Source of the DNA: Quillaja saponaria
Lineage: Eukaryota; Streptophyta; Magnoliopsida; Fabales; Quillajaceae
Assembly (NCBI GenBank): GCA_029379385.1
Contig: CM055605.1
Location: forward strand, 18,635,001 to 18,699,000
Direction of reading: 5' to 3'
Length of the DNA stretch: 64,000 bases
Numbering within the stretch: the stretch's first letter is position 1; every line of letters starts with the position of its first letter. The notes beneath the pieces are model-generated. The model saw only the letters and a program-made list of their open reading frames with translations, made no database searches and was not told where the DNA came from. Positions 36,511-50,169 of the stretch are shown one piece after another. The translations under genes and the position numbers were made by a program.

Positions 36511-39500
36511 TTTTTACAATGTTATTGTTAGGTTTACTCCAAACTATGCATCAGGAAGTTTCTGCTGCATTTCTGGGGTTCTTCTTGAAGTCCTCAAATG
36601 AAAAAGTTGTAAGAAAATTTTCGTCTTATATTTATTTATGCTTCATTCAATTCTTTTAATTTAACAGTTCATTTGGCTAGGGGGAATGGAATAGGTTGTA
36701 ATGGAAAATAAAGTTAAGGAACCAAACAATCTTCTCATTTCTATTTCTTTTTGTTTCATCCAGAGGGCAGAAAGGGAGAGAACTGAAAGCCTTTTAATGA
36801 AATTTATGAACTTCTGATTTATTTCCCGTTAACATTACAGAGGATGAAAGACAAAACAAGGATACAATAGAAAGTGATGATATAACAAGTCTCCTTCCTT
36901 TCTTTTCATTTATTGAAAAAACTAAGCAATGGAGAGAAACCTACTATCAGCTCCATTCTATACCATTCCCTAGTGCTAGTTTGTCCAATTCTAGCAGAAA
37001 AAATGTATGTTTCAAGATTTGGCATCTGGTTATAAGAACTCTTCTTGTCATTCTTCTTTTAGACCCCCTCCAGCTGAAGAGAAAAAAAAAATAAAATAAA
37101 AACTGTCATCCTTTGCATATGAAACTTTTTGGTGCACCAACAGTAGGGTTTACTCCATATATTGTAATATTGTGTTATTCTCGTCTAAAGAACCTCCTAA
37201 GTCCTAACTAAGTCAAGGCAAGAAATGACCTTTATCTAGTATGGAACCAAAGATTTACATACAAAATAGGCTAGCCAATCCTTTTTCACATGTACTATAT
37301 TGAGTGACTCAAATTATGAAATTCATTCTCCATAGTTGATGTTGCCATCTATTGTATCACATGTTCTTGTTTTATTTTGTTATCCTATTTTTTCATCTTC
37401 CATATACCTATTAGCTTCATTTTATTGTAAGATATTTTCAAATCTTATTTTTGAATAAACACTCACATCTCACAATTATATGGATGGTTTTGAATTTCTA
37501 TAGCACTCTTGTTATTTAAAAGGACTAGATGCATCATATCACCGCATATTTTTCGGTTGTCTTAGCTATTTACATAGGAGTCTGCAATCAAATGAATCCT
37601 TTTTTCTGTATCTACATGTCTTAAGTCAGAACTAAAGTTTAATATTTCACTTTGTATATGTTTAGCAATCATCTTCTGATTAGAAGATAAGTTGTGTCCA
37701 GTTTAAATTAAAAAACTTGTTGTAGAACAGATTGTTTGCCATTCATGGTAAGGGAAAACTTTCAGATCCTAAAAATTGTAATTGTAAATGAAGTTACTAT
37801 TATGGGAACAGGGAAGAGTTGAAGTTATATAAAGCAAGTGGTTTCAGGATACAGACAGTAGATGCTATAATTGGACATAAACTCCTATTCTGACAACTCT
37901 GGATTCGCTTCCTCAGTGGTCAATAGCAATAGATGTTTGAACAGATAATTGCTATGTTTTTTTGACTAAACCTTGAAGCTTATCCTTGGGTATGATCTTG
38001 GTCTCCATTATCAATTATTCTTTGTTTTAGTTGCTTTATGTTCTTTGTTTCCTTATGAACAAAAGGTCAGTTCCCCCAAGCATGATTATTTTTATTTGGA
38101 ACACCTATATATAGTTTATGCTGTAACCTGTCACTTGTGAGTTTCTCCAACATACGTGTATTTGAAAATACTATGCATAGATCATCCCTATCAGTGTGTG
38201 CTCAAGACTCCAGAGTGTGAAGGATCTGTTTCAGAGTTCCTGTTGTCTCGGTAGGGAACTGTATGATCTTTTCCTGCTGACTGTAACATATTACATATGT
38301 GCCAGGAAGTTCTATCTGATGGTTTTGGGTTCATAACTAATACATTGATGGGCCATCTGAACTGTGACCGAAGTTGGTGTTTACTTCCACTTTCTAAAAC
38401 ATGTAGGACACTAACTGCTAGATCACTAGCATGTTCCACATCTTTGAATACAGCGCATTAGGTTTGTTGAAGTCAAACCAGTTGTAAAAGATTTAACCTT
38501 TAATAATACTTTGCATTTCCTGTTTTCTCCCTACAGTATCAATGTTTTTGTGACTATTTATCTCACATCTAAAGTTTCTGAAGAAGCTAGCAGATAGGAA
38601 CTTACTTCCTGTTGTCTTTATATAAGATCAGGTTGCAAGATACTAACTGCTTTTTGTGCCAGTTTTCTGAGTGGACAATGGAAAACAATTTCCATAAGAT
38701 AATAATATCTTTTTTTTCAGTTTGAGTTGATTATTGCATTGGGTTCGTGTGTATTCTTAATTTTCATGATAACCTTCAAAGTGGCATTAGGGATTGGGTG
38801 CTCAGTGTACTGATCCATGGTCCCAAATTCCAGTTGCGGCAGCAAAGGATGCACATTCATTTTCCTTTGCAGTCATTTCCCCTTAAGAAAGTTTCTCTTA
38901 TTGATGTTTAGTGCTATGAATCTTTAACTGCTTTATTTCTCTCTCGAGCTACCATTCTACAAAGTTATGCTTTTGAGGGAAGGAAGCTCGTATGTTTTGC
39001 ATATGGCTTGTCTTCTCTGATGGCTCTTGGTTATCAGATGGCCCTTTTAGTGGTTTGCGTTTTGATAGGGATGCTGATGGAAAGGAAGATTGGAGACGCT
39101 GAGAGAAATGTTCTGCATTTTCTTCCAATGGTCAAGGAGGTGACTCTTTAGATGGTTATAAACTTGGTTGGAATTAGTGTATCTATTTTGCAGGTTTGCT
39201 GCAGCTGGGTCCTTAAGTCGTTGAAGAGTCGAATATGGTAGTGGGTTGGGGAATTTGTCTTGGCTAAGTGAAGATTCTCACCGTGCATATAGTCCTGGTT
39301 GTTAATGAATTATTGTACTGTAGTATTATTAAGGTTACTCAGGAGTGGGGCTGCAAAGCACAAAAGCTGGCTAGGAATCATGTCAAGGATCATCTTTCTG
39401 ATTAATAAATAGGTTTTCTTGCATCTTAGTAAAGAGAAGTTGATTTTTATGCTTTGGTTTTTACCTGCTTACCCAAGCAAGTCAAAGCTTATTTCTTGTT

Positions 39501-40069
39501 CTATTGTACTGACATGGCGGGGAACTTAACGCAAATGATCTGGCTGTTGTCTTATTTTATAGAACTCTTTTTGTACACCCATAGCAAGTAATTTTCTTGT
39601 AGGTGGTGATAACATAAATACCATATGCTGGTAATGATACTATTTATCATTTCCTTACCAGCCCATGATAAATGGATTACAAACACTTGATAAGAAAGTC
39701 ACCCGAGTGTGCAAGAGATGCAGAAAAAAGAGGTGTGCAAGCATTACAAATATTCGATAAGAAAGTCACCTGGGTTTTGTCATTAGAAGTTGGGAGCTCT
39801 TGTAAAAAATGTTTAATCCACGCATATGGATTTTTCTTACATACTACTAGAACTATTTCAGTACAGTATTTTTATCCCCGAGGACTACAATTTCGCAGCT
39901 ATAGTACAAACTACTTATTCGAAATGCTTGACGTACCTTCTCCAGTTTCTTGTTTTTGACATTTTCCATTCATGCATGCTTGATGATGGCTCAACCTTCT
40001 TGCTGTAAATATAGATTGCACGACAGAAATGAAGAGCAAGACAAGTCCCAACTCCTCATAGATTTAATT
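36511..40069. other. Non-coding interval between two convergent genes
   Basis: Lies between the 3' ends of the PPR gene and the TPX2-family gene. It is T-rich on the plus strand and no conserved protein could be found in either direction. ORFs at 38191-38439 and 39672-39959 have no recognisable domain. Part may be extended 3' UTR of the PPR transcript. Confidence 0.5.
39680..39775 (+). repeat. Short direct repeat around GATAAGAAAGTCACC
   Basis: CACTTGATAAGAAAGTCACC at about 39684 recurs as ATTCGATAAGAAAGTCACCT at about 39752, with GTGTGCAAG also duplicated between them (39709 and 39733). A 68 bp partial duplication. Confidence 0.7.
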
Positions 40070-43000
40070 TCATCGCCAGCTTGGCATCTTAAGTCTGCAC
40101 ATAAACCGAATCTACATTCAAATATCTGAGTACAACAAATAAATTGCATAATACTTTCTATGAGTCTGCATAGTACTTTCTATCTCATCAAGAGACACTT
40201 TTTCCATGTTGGCCTATGATAATTACATAGCAATATAACAAATAAATTGCATAATCAATTTTTTTGTTTCAAAGACAAAGTACCAGTTCAATAAGACGGG
40301 GATTCTAAAACTTCATAATAAGGCAGAAAGATCGTACCTTGGTTCCCTTTGAGCATGTGTAACGTCACCAGGCCGTGATAGTGCAACCTGAAATTATTAA
40401 TACATGTTCTCAACTAACATCTTTCATTATGAAGACAAAAAAGAATCAGCTAAAGTTAGATTACTCCAGACACCAATAAAATTTCATATTTATATATTCT
40501 ATATGATCACAATGTTCTTTGTCAGAATGCTACATTTGCAATAATTTGATGTTTTACATTGTTGGAGAGGAATGCCAGAAATTTCTTTCTTAACATTTTC
40601 TGCTACCTATTTGGGATAGTTTTCTTGCCTCCTCATTAGTTTTATGGTCTTGAAATCTTTAAAGGGTTAACTTTGGCTGATATTCAGAAGGATTGGATTG
40701 GTTGTTTAAGCTTCTTTTTTCTGTTTCATTTCCCCCTGAATTTTCTGCTTTCTTTTTTCTAGGAGGACTCTCCTCCATTACGTAATCTTTTCTCTTATCT
40801 AATTTCATACAATTTATTGTTTTACACAAAAATCTACATAATTTTCATTTCATGTTTTCAAACAATGCAAAATGGTCAAAATAAACCAAATAAACATCAG
40901 AATAGTTTTAAGGTAAATAAAAAAAAAATCAAAAAAGAGATGTGAGCATGTGACCTTCTCTCCTAATTTAGAATTTAGAGTCTTGCAGATAGTCGACTTC
41001 GTAGATTGCCTCGACTGTGCATCTTTTCCAGGTCTAGCATTACTTTCCTTCCCCCCCTGCACATATACACAAAACGGTCACATGATACACGCATAGAAAT
41101 GAAGTTATTATAAACCATAAAAGCTCAACACTGGAACAATATGATGGGTAATGATCACCTATCTGAGCTGATAAATATAGAAACTGCTATTTAGAAAATT
41201 ATTCAAACATCTAGCTAGTTTAACAATATTCATAGTTATAGATAGTTGCACTGGTTCTCATCAAAGGCCATTTTTTCAATCATGAGAAGTTTTGAGTATA
41301 AGTTTAATTCTGTCGTGGACTTTAATTTAAATCAACGGTGACAAATTAAGTCATGTTTTGCCCCATGCCCATGACAAACAGCAGCAACAAGATGGGAAGT
41401 GAGATCCAAGTATGTTCTCTGGCATCAAAAAAGGGCTAATAAGCTTTCAGATAAGCAATAAGAAAGTACAGATTTGTTAAGTTCATAGTTCAAATCCATA
41501 ATGACAAACTTCCTTAACAATACTTCCGAAATACTATTTTCTGATATGTTAAGCATCCATGACCATATATGATTTGGAGATTACCTCTTTCTGCTTTGCT
41601 CCATCAACAGAACTCCAGCCACCGGATTTAACTCTGTTATTCTGCAATGGAAGTTTTCTAGACCTGGTTTTGACAATCAAATTAAAATTTCAAATAATAT
41701 AATATGGCTCAATAAAGCAAAACTTTTGTGAAGTAAAATGAATAAATAAGTTCTAAGTACTCATAAATGAAAAAATGGAAAATAAAATGTAATTAATTAC
41801 TATGATGAAAGCTATATATAGAATGTATTACGCGGCTTTTGGTCTCTGGCTCTCAGATTCTCCACCCTTCAATCTCATTTGGCAATCATTCATGTTTAAA
41901 TGTTTTCTAGAAACTTGAAGACGATTCCTGAAATTGAACAAACAAGTATAGAATAAGAGGCAGGGGAAGGGAGGACAGGCAGAAGGTACACATAATCGAT
42001 ATGTATCAACTATCAAGTGTAGGTATATACATATTATATATGTAGATGTTTACATAGACAGACATTCTTACACACACATATTCATCATTCAATAGTACAT
42101 ACACATACATGGGTGAGTGAGAGAGAGAGAGAGAGTAGAGAGAGAGCAGACCGGTTGTCTTGAGCATTGTTTCTCAAACCACTAGTAACAGTGGCCTCCA
42201 TTTTTCTCTGCATACATAAATCCATTTTAAATTAGAGAGACCATCTCTACTGAAGTTAATTAAAATTCTAATATAAATACAAGCTAATTAGTCCACCTGC
42301 ATGGGTTTTGCATGATCTGGCAGCTTCTTTGGTAGCTTGCCTTGCCAACCTTTGACTGTTGAAGTTACCTTTTGTGTACCTCCTCCACAACTGGGAGAAC
42401 TTGATGCTGGACTGTCCCTGGCCACTGAAACACTTCTAACAGTGGAACTGGAAGATACCTTTGGATGTTCTGTATATGGTAAAACACGGTTGGAATTAGT
42501 TTCCCTTGCAACCATGGGAGTGCTTCTTTTCAATGAAATAGAACGTGCATCTGCCTTGCCAGAAATTTTACTATGATTAGAAGGCTTCAGCCTTCCATTT
42601 GACTTGGGAGAATCTTTGATAATTCTTAAGTCCAGCTTTTTGTTTCCGGCAGAAGAAACATCACCCTGATGGAAATCATTCCAAATTAAAATGCAACACA
42701 TTCAACATATAAAGAAAACATAGACCATAAAAACCTTAAGCATCCAACATATATAAATTATTTAACTGTTACACACAACATAGATCTAAATGGACTCATT
42801 TGCTAATGTGCACTTGCCAGGCCTCGAGTATCACAGCAGTATCACCAGAAAAAGAGTACTACTTTTTATGTTTCCTTCCAATGGGGAAAAAAAATAAAAA
42901 TGTAGGTGACTTCGATGTTGTTTCCCTCAATAAAACATATGAAAACCTTATTTCTCTTTCTCTCCCTTTCTTCCTTCTCCCCACTCGTATCCGTATTTAG

Positions 43001-45598
43001 TTAGCCAGTCGTAATCCAAGAAAGAAACTGTTTGAATCTCCCATGTAACCAGTTACCAAATTATGATCACTACCACGAAGCTTCTATTCTCATCCACCAA
43101 AAAGTATCAATAAAATGAATTTCATATCAAACTATCCACTTAAAGAATACAACCACTGGTAGAACTGAAAAAAATTCTTTGAGAAAAGGTCATACTCATT
43201 GATTAGACAGTTGGGCTAGAGTAAACAGATTATTAATCAGAATACCTTGGCACTCAGAATAGTAGTATGTGCCATTGCACTGCTAGGTTTAATCTTGACT
43301 GAGTTTGAGATGAGGCAACCTTGCTTAGCGTCTTCTGAGCTACGACTGACCAATGGAGTAGTTAATGAAGAAGCTTCTACTGGAAAATATTCTGATTCAT
43401 TGGCATATGAGGAGAGACTGGTTTCATCAGCCTCAATGGCTCTAAGACTGTTGTTATCATGATAGCTTATTTGTTTGTTGAGACCTTCTGGTACGCACAA
43501 AATTCCACTTCTAGAAGCATTTTTGTCAGTCAGATGATCCTCTGAGATCTGAGTTTGACAAGCATTCTCGGAATTCTTTTCCTCTTTCAATACAACTAAA
43601 TCAATGCTGCTTTCTGCTTGGGGTGTGTTGCTTCGTGCATCTTGACAAGGTTGACACTGGGATGTTTCTTGCTGCTCTGCTTGCAGCGTCTTCATAGCTC
43701 TAGCCTTTTTGAAAAATTCCTCAAAGTATGCCTTCTTCTGGGCCACTAATCCAGGGGCCCTGAATTTATCCAACTCTTCCTGACATCTATTGTGAGAGAA
43801 AGCAGACCTTCTTTCCCATGCAAGTGACTCAGCAGCAAATCTTCCAAAAGATATGGAACCATGGTCCAGAATTTCAGAGGTTGATACATCCTGTTGATTA
43901 AGTTAAATAAAATAAAAATAAATACATCTTGTGTAATATGTAAAACTCTTAACAGGAGAAGGCACATGGAAACACTGTTACTGCAATGCACTTTGCAGAA
44001 TCTGATTAATTGCTATGTTGTATATCTTAACCAATACCCATATGCTCCAACTGAGTCAGAGATTTGAGGGAGAGGAAATGACAAGGAAAAAACTGTGTAA
44101 TATGAATTAAATCTAGGAAAAACTTAGATCATGAGTGCATCACTAAAATAAATAAATTTGTAAGCAGCAAAAACAACAGGAGGTGTCAAACTTCTCTCTC
44201 TTTTTTCATTTTTAAATTCCTAGGATTACCAGATACACAAGAAATAGAAGAGTGTAAAATAATATTTCAGTGGATTATACCCAATACCATTGTGGTTGAG
44301 AAAACACTAGAGCGATTCCCTATCCTCCTGTTAAGATTCACTAAAATAATTCGTAACAGTTGCCTAAGAGGAGAGAAACAAAAAAGGGTTGATAAGTTGC
44401 ACTTTAAATAATTTCATGTCTTTTCCAGCATAAGTTTACAATGTTTATGGCTATCAATCTTACAAACATAACCAGCCTTTTTATGCACTGTTCTTAGTTG
44501 CAATCCTTAACATAAGAAACAATTCTAAATTGATATCCTTACGATATGCAGTAATTTATGGTCTTCTCTCATGAGTACTGCTGACAACAGTTGCGACTAA
44601 AGGTTAATGAACTGACAAATATGAAAATAGGCTCTGAGTGTCTCTGGCTTTCACTAGCACCGAGTAAGGACAGAAACAACTGTTTACTGTGATTTCCATT
44701 AGAGTTCCTCCATGTTCATATTTATATTTGAAGCATGATGAAGTAGACTAGAATATATCTTACTCAAAGTGAACTTGACGAAAGTAATTGCAAACAAAAG
44801 ATAATGATTGATTTCAAGATTATCAAGTTTGTCCTATAAATCAGGTGCTCACTGAGCCAACTTTTGCAAAATTTTGAAAATACAGTCTAAGCCACCAGAG
44901 TTATTACACATAAAAATAAAATAAAAAATGTATGCACCAATTTGTTAGTATGCCTATTTAGGCGCAAACAGCTTATCATCATGATATACAGAAGGTAGGA
45001 TCTAAAATCACTGATATAGATCTAAGTTCAATTTATGAATTTTCTAATATAAAATAATATATGCTTAAATCATAAAATTTTCTGATCCAAAGAGAAAATT
45101 ATGAAGCACTTGTTCTACTTATTAATCAAATGTTCATCTGTTAATTTTGTAACCACTGAAACACATTCATATCTTTACAGAATATGTCCCACAACATTTG
45201 GATGTGGGAAAAGAAGAAATTATGGAAATCTACAAAAATAACTAAACATGAGACTATAAACAGGTTGAAGGAAAAATATATACAAATCACAGTTCTCATT
45301 GTATGTGATTTCGACCTTAGATTTTTATTTTATTTTTTTGTTAAGGGTCCAAGAAACAAACCCCCACTATGCAAAAAAATAAAAAAATAAAAAATAAATT
45401 AAAAAAATAAATAAATAAAAAGAAAGAGAAGAAGAAAGAAACAAAAAAGCTCCGCCGGTGCTTGATTAGTCTTGAAAGATAGCAAATGAGTACAACAGGC
45501 AGAAAAGTATTGTTTGGTACCTCTGGGTGTTGGTGATCTGATTGAATGTCTGGATACGACCAGCTATAATGATAATGATTATCCGTATCAGTTGCCAT
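40070..45598 (-). CDS. WVD2-like / TPX2-family microtubule-associated protein
   Basis: Nine exons (minus): 45521-45598, 43246-43890, 42297-42665, 42152-42207, 41832-41927, 41585-41663, 40955-41056, 40338-40387, 40070-40094. They sum to 1500 nt (499 aa plus stop) with all phases consistent. Start MATDTDNHYHYSWSYPD. The diagnostic block is GSISFGRFAAESLAWERRSA, FSHNRCQEELDKFRAPGLVA and QKKAYFEEFFKKARAMK (about residues 37-92), as in plant WVD2-like 7 and related TPX2-family proteins that bind cortical microtubules. The remainder is Ser/Lys/Arg-rich and probably disordered (GKLPKKLPDHAKPMQ near residue 350, then basic tracts). I do not see the classic C-terminal TPX2 core helix in these exons, so the protein belongs to the divergent WDL7-like branch or has lost it. 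The donor at 42151 (GTCTGC) is weak. Last exon is only 25 bp and should be checked by RNA. Confidence 0.85.
42116..42149. repeat. (GA)n microsatellite in intron
   Basis: GAGAGAGAGAGAGAGAGTAG followed by AGAGAGAGC, inside intron 4 of the TPX2-family gene directly next to the weak donor of exon 42152-42207. Confidence 0.9.
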
Positions 45599-46069
45599 CT
45601 CTAACTTCTATTCACAATTGGGTATCTGACATAAATATCCAACTTTCAGAACATCCACTGCAAGAGCCAAGAAGCTACTGGAATAGAAAAATCAACCAAC
45701 AAGAAGAGTAGGTGAATCTTTGGACCTCCAAAATCAATACTTTATGACAATCTCAAAGTAAATCCCCTAAATAAATATGTATAAAGTATTCTAATTCCTT
45801 CAAAAGGAAATTGAAACAAATATTACAATTACAAAGCAACTTACGTTATGATGTGAACAAAAACCAGAAGAAGAACCTTAAAATGTTGAAGAAGTATTAC
45901 TCACCATTCACCTATAGAGGTTCAAGAAAAAGAAGCTTCCAAATCAAATTTGAACCAAGAATTCAGTCTCTGTCTGTTCTATGCTTTCTCCCCAAGGAAG
46001 TGTTTGTCAGTGGTTTCAATTCTTTGCTTGTAATTGTGACAACCCAAGAAGAAGAACCAAATGACTGTG

Positions 46070-46101
46070 AAAGAAAGAAAGAAAGAAAGAAAGAAAGAAA
46101 T
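46070..46101. repeat. (GAAA)n microsatellite
   Basis: Eight consecutive GAAA units about 470 bp upstream of the TPX2-family start codon. Confidence 0.9.
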
Positions 46102-46183
46102 TGATACTTGTTAGGGAGGAGTGGTTTTATTTAAGTGACTCTCGTGACATTTACTTTCTTGTGCATCTGGGTCCTACATCTGC

Positions 46184-46485
46184 CACGTCAACACTGAAAG
46201 GTTAAAAGAATAATGGCCCAACATCAATTATTGAACTAGGATTGATGTACGTGTGGTTATGCTGACCGTTTAGTTTGACCAGTAATATTCTTACACGTAT
46301 TATAAGGTGTAATTTTTAGTAGGAGTAATTGGATGTTAGGGTAGTCTTTGTTCTACAAGATAAGGATTTCCCTTTTTCTTAGTTTTCAGATTTGAGATTT
46401 TATTTATTCATGTTTTTTGTGTGTAAAGGTAGTGGGTATGTTCCCACGTGGCTGAACTAAGGTCCACGTGATACAAGCATGGGCC
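46184..46485 (-). promoter_or_regulatory. Paired G-boxes in the distal promoter of the TPX2-family gene
   Basis: Two palindromic CACGTG G-boxes at 46445-46450 and 46465-46470, exactly 20 bp apart, plus TGGGCC (site II type) at about 46480 and CCACGTCA at 46182. These are known plant binding sites for bZIP/bHLH and TCP factors. They lie about 850 bp upstream of the start codon. Function is inferred from the motifs alone. Confidence 0.45.
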
Positions 46486-46856
46486 ATAAACCTCTAATAT
46501 TGTTTTATGGAAGCAGGAATCTTGATGGCGTCCTTAGTTGTATCATTTTGATTCCTTTCCCAATGTTACATACTAATTTACGAACACAAGCGTGAGATGC
46601 AAATTTCATGTTAAATAAGTGTACTTAATTCTGTTTGTATGCATTTTAGGATGTTTTTAGATGTAGTGAATTAGAATTAGAATTAGAATTAATAATTAAA
46701 TTGTTAAATTTTAATTTTCTTATTTGACATATATTTTAAAAATAAATTACAAATTTTAACTCAAATTCAAGAAATTGAGACTCAATTACAAAACATCATT
46801 TTTAATTTTTCGGATAGACCTTACAATTTATAATTATTGTAAATATGTTATTTATT

Positions 46857-48400
46857 TAGGGATGGCTATGGGTCGGGTAAGACCTGACTTGACAAAACCC
46901 ACTCCACACCAACCCGCTTTTAGACATTTTTATACCCGTTTTTGTATAGGTTACTTAAACCCGAAAATCCAAACCTGGCCTATTTGCCCATTTTTTAAAA
47001 TTTATTTGTAAATATCAAAGTGTAGCCAATGAAAATGAGAATGATAAAGGAGGAGATGTTATGAGGAAGATGAAAAAAAAACTGAGAAAGATAAACATAT
47101 TCATCCCATCAATTTCTCTAACAAAATAAGACCATTTACCAATATAAGGTCAAAAAATTAGATAGTTGAGAGACTATCAACCATTCAGTCTAAGTAGAAA
47201 GTAACTCTTGTTACATTGTTTTCCCAAAGAAATAATAGACACAAAAAAATAAATTGTAATCAGTAATAAGACGACCCAACTAAAATGTAACTTCCATTTA
47301 GGGATGACAATGGGTCGAGTCTGGCCTAACCCAACCCGGTGTTTACCCGCAACTGTTTTGGGACCCAAATCTATAACCAATTTGAACCCAATTTTTGGTG
47401 GGCATGTTCAACCCACTTCCGCACAAACCGAACATTTACCCTTTTTTTTTTTTTTTCAAGAAATATAATCTCACTCATAATTAGATAAGTTGACAAAAGA
47501 TAATTTTAAATTATGACTAATTTGTAGTAATCAAGGAAAATAAAATTTAAATCAAGTTGTTTATACATACTTATGTTATTAATTAATTTGGTCATCAATT
47601 ATAATGGAATTTGAATTGTAAAAATCAAGCAATTAAAAACACACAAATCAAGCAAATTTTTAAAAAAAAAATATAAACATAAATACAATACATATAACAA
47701 GATTTTTTTAAACATATTTAATGCCTAAATATTAGACTCAATATATGAAAAAATTATTTATAATTTATTACAACAGTTAATTATTATTTGAGTATTGTGA
47801 AATTAATGAATTAATATTTTTAAAACTTTAATAATTATAATCTATTGTCACTAAAAACACATGTTTATCACATTCCAAAATTATTGACAAAACTTTTAAA
47901 AATAAAAATAAAAATTAGTCAACTATATATATATATATATATAAATACATGCCTAATACAAATTCTATACATGAAATAAAATTTGAATCAATTAAATATA
48001 AATAATTCAGAAAAAGGAGAATATTAATGAGTTGATTAGAGAATTTAAGGAAGTAATTTAAGAAAATATAAGAGTGGACTATAGGAGGAAATTAAGAAAT
48101 TCATTTATCTAATTTAAGAAACTAATCTTTTAGTTTATTTCACAATGTTTATTTAGATAGCAATTACAAAAAATAAATTTAAAAAAGAAAAAAGAAAAAG
48201 GGTTGGATTTGTATTGGGTCTAATCCGGGTCGGGTCAATGTGCAAAGGGGCTAGAAAACGGGTATTATTCGGGTTCGGGTCTTGCCTGTATATATGTACC
48301 CATACTACAAAACGTGCAAAAACCCATACCCGAAACCATTCCCATATATGTACCCATTCGTGTTAGGTACTGGCAAGTACCTGAAAAATTGCCATTCCTA
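46857..48400. mobile_element. hAT-like non-autonomous repeat with TAGGGATGRCAAT ends (possibly nested)
   Basis: Ends TAGGGATGGCTATGGGTCGG at 46857 and ATTGCCATTCCTA at 48388-48400 are inverted. A second inward end, TAGGGATGACAATGGGTC, starts at 47299. Outer flanks GTTATTTATT (46847-46856) and GTTATTATTG (48401-48410) resemble an eroded target-site duplication. Sub-terminal GGGTCGGGT/ACCCG blocks occur on both sides. No transposase ORF. Assignment to hAT is from terminal style only. Confidence 0.5.
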
Positions 48401-48419
48401 GTTATTATTGACAGCCATT

Positions 48420-48830
48420 TACTTATGCACATCATGCTACTACATCGGTCACTACCACCGACAACCTACACCATTCACCGCTAGACTTACCCACCGATAA
48501 ATTCATCCACCTACAGTCGGACGCCACTATTTCAACCATAGACCACTATCATCGTCTACCTGTCAAATACAATATTGACCATCATTGAAATTCATCGAAT
48601 ATGATGACAATTATTATAAACCACCATCGTCGAAACTAGCTAGAGACGACGATAACCACCGCCATAAGCCATTGGAGAAAACGGAAACCATTGATAAAAG
48701 ATGTTGAAAGCTGCAACAACGATCATCAAAAGCTGCCAGAGACAATGACAACCACTGTTGTAAGTTGTTAGAGACGACGACAACCACCACCAAGTACTTA
48801 AGCACAATTACTGTTGTAATTTTTTATGTG
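48420..48830. repeat. CCACCG-rich low-complexity segment with imperfect repeats
   Basis: AC/CG-rich stretch with recurring CTAGAGACGACGATAACCACC, GCCAGAGACAATGACAACCACT and GTTAGAGACGACGACAACCACC, at about 48639, 48736 and 48767. GC content stands out from its surroundings. No gene is recognised in either direction. Confidence 0.6.
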
Positions 48831-50169
48831 ATCCAAACTCGTATATTGTAATTTTAACCAATCCCAATTGAGTTATTTGTAATTAATAATGCAACGAATA
48901 AAACTTATATCGTTGTTTTAAATTACAACTTTAACAAGTAAGTAATATCGCGACGCATAAAAACCCAAAATGGAGAAGGTTGAGGCCAAAAAAGAAGCTT
49001 AAAATGTGAGCCTAAAGAATTAATACAGCCTTTGCTGCCATGCCCTGGTCCATAACTTGTACTACAGGCAGGTGAGCCCATATCCATATTCAGATTTGCG
49101 TAATTGATAATTTAATAACTTGTATTTAAACATTCTCATCCTACTTTCTTTTTCCAATGTGGAACTTCATTAAATATACCATTTATTGAATCCTCCCCTT
49201 TTCTCTTTCCTAAACTTTGAAAATTCCTAACATAAAGGTATCATCTCTTTTCAAATTCCCTGAACAATTATGGATTTGGGTTGAACTAATGGTGGCCATG
49301 GTCGAGAGAGAGCAGTAGTGAGATGATGCAATGGAAAGAGAGAAATAAGAATGGATAGAGAATGTATTCTTTTTATCTTTTATTTTAAAATAATTTTATC
49401 TTTTTTTTTAGCAAAAGAATTTGGCTTTTTTGTAAAATAGTATAAACAATCCATGTGTTAATTCCTTTTTTAATTCACATGAATTAGCCACATCAGAGAC
49501 CACTAGCTATATTATCGACTATTAGTCTCGCTAAATTAATTTGGACATAATGTGATAGTAAATACTCAATTGAAGAAATTTGTAATTAAATGAACCCAAT
49601 AAAAAAAATGTTAAGGTATGAAATAAATTGAATTCCGAATCAAACTGCAATGACAAAAACTATAATTATTTTTAATATTTTTTTACAGTATTTTAACAAG
49701 ATATATGTAATCCATACAACCTTTTGCTGTCATCTTACTAAAGTCTTTTATGTACCCATAATGCCAAAATCCCTTAACATAATTAGCAGCAACCTCACAA
49801 TCCACAAAGTGAGAGCTTGTTTATATAGGTTATATGTTGAGAGATAACCTTGTTTTTATGTACGCCTTCTTACTAAAGTCTTTTATGTACTCTATTTATC
49901 AATGGAATAACCTTGTTTTTCAAATTGACAAACTCTCATTTTAATCGAAAAAGGTTTCATCTCCTTTAAGGCATCTTACAATCATTCCTTACGTCATCTC
50001 TTACTTCCCCAAGAGGATGTTAATCCTCAACATTAAAACTCATTCTCATGATTCAGTAAAATCGTATTGCTTGATATATGAATATAAAAAGTGAGGGCCT
50101 ATTTATATAGGGTGTATAAGTTGAGCTAGGGTAATGAACCTAGTTTAATGAGACTAAATACATAAATAC
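48831..50169. other. AT-rich intergenic with a short direct repeat
   Basis: No gene seen. TCTTACTAAAGTCTTTTATG followed by TAC occurs at about 49733 and 49868, and ATAACCTTGTTTTT at about 49844 and 49907. This may be the LTR zone of the Copia fragment that follows. Confidence 0.4.

Noticed and set aside
38191..38439. 82-codon minus ORF
   Set aside because: No domain, no splice partners, and atypical for a coding exon.
39672..39959. 95-codon plus ORF
   Set aside because: Contains an internal DNA duplication and no known motif; coding status cannot be supported.
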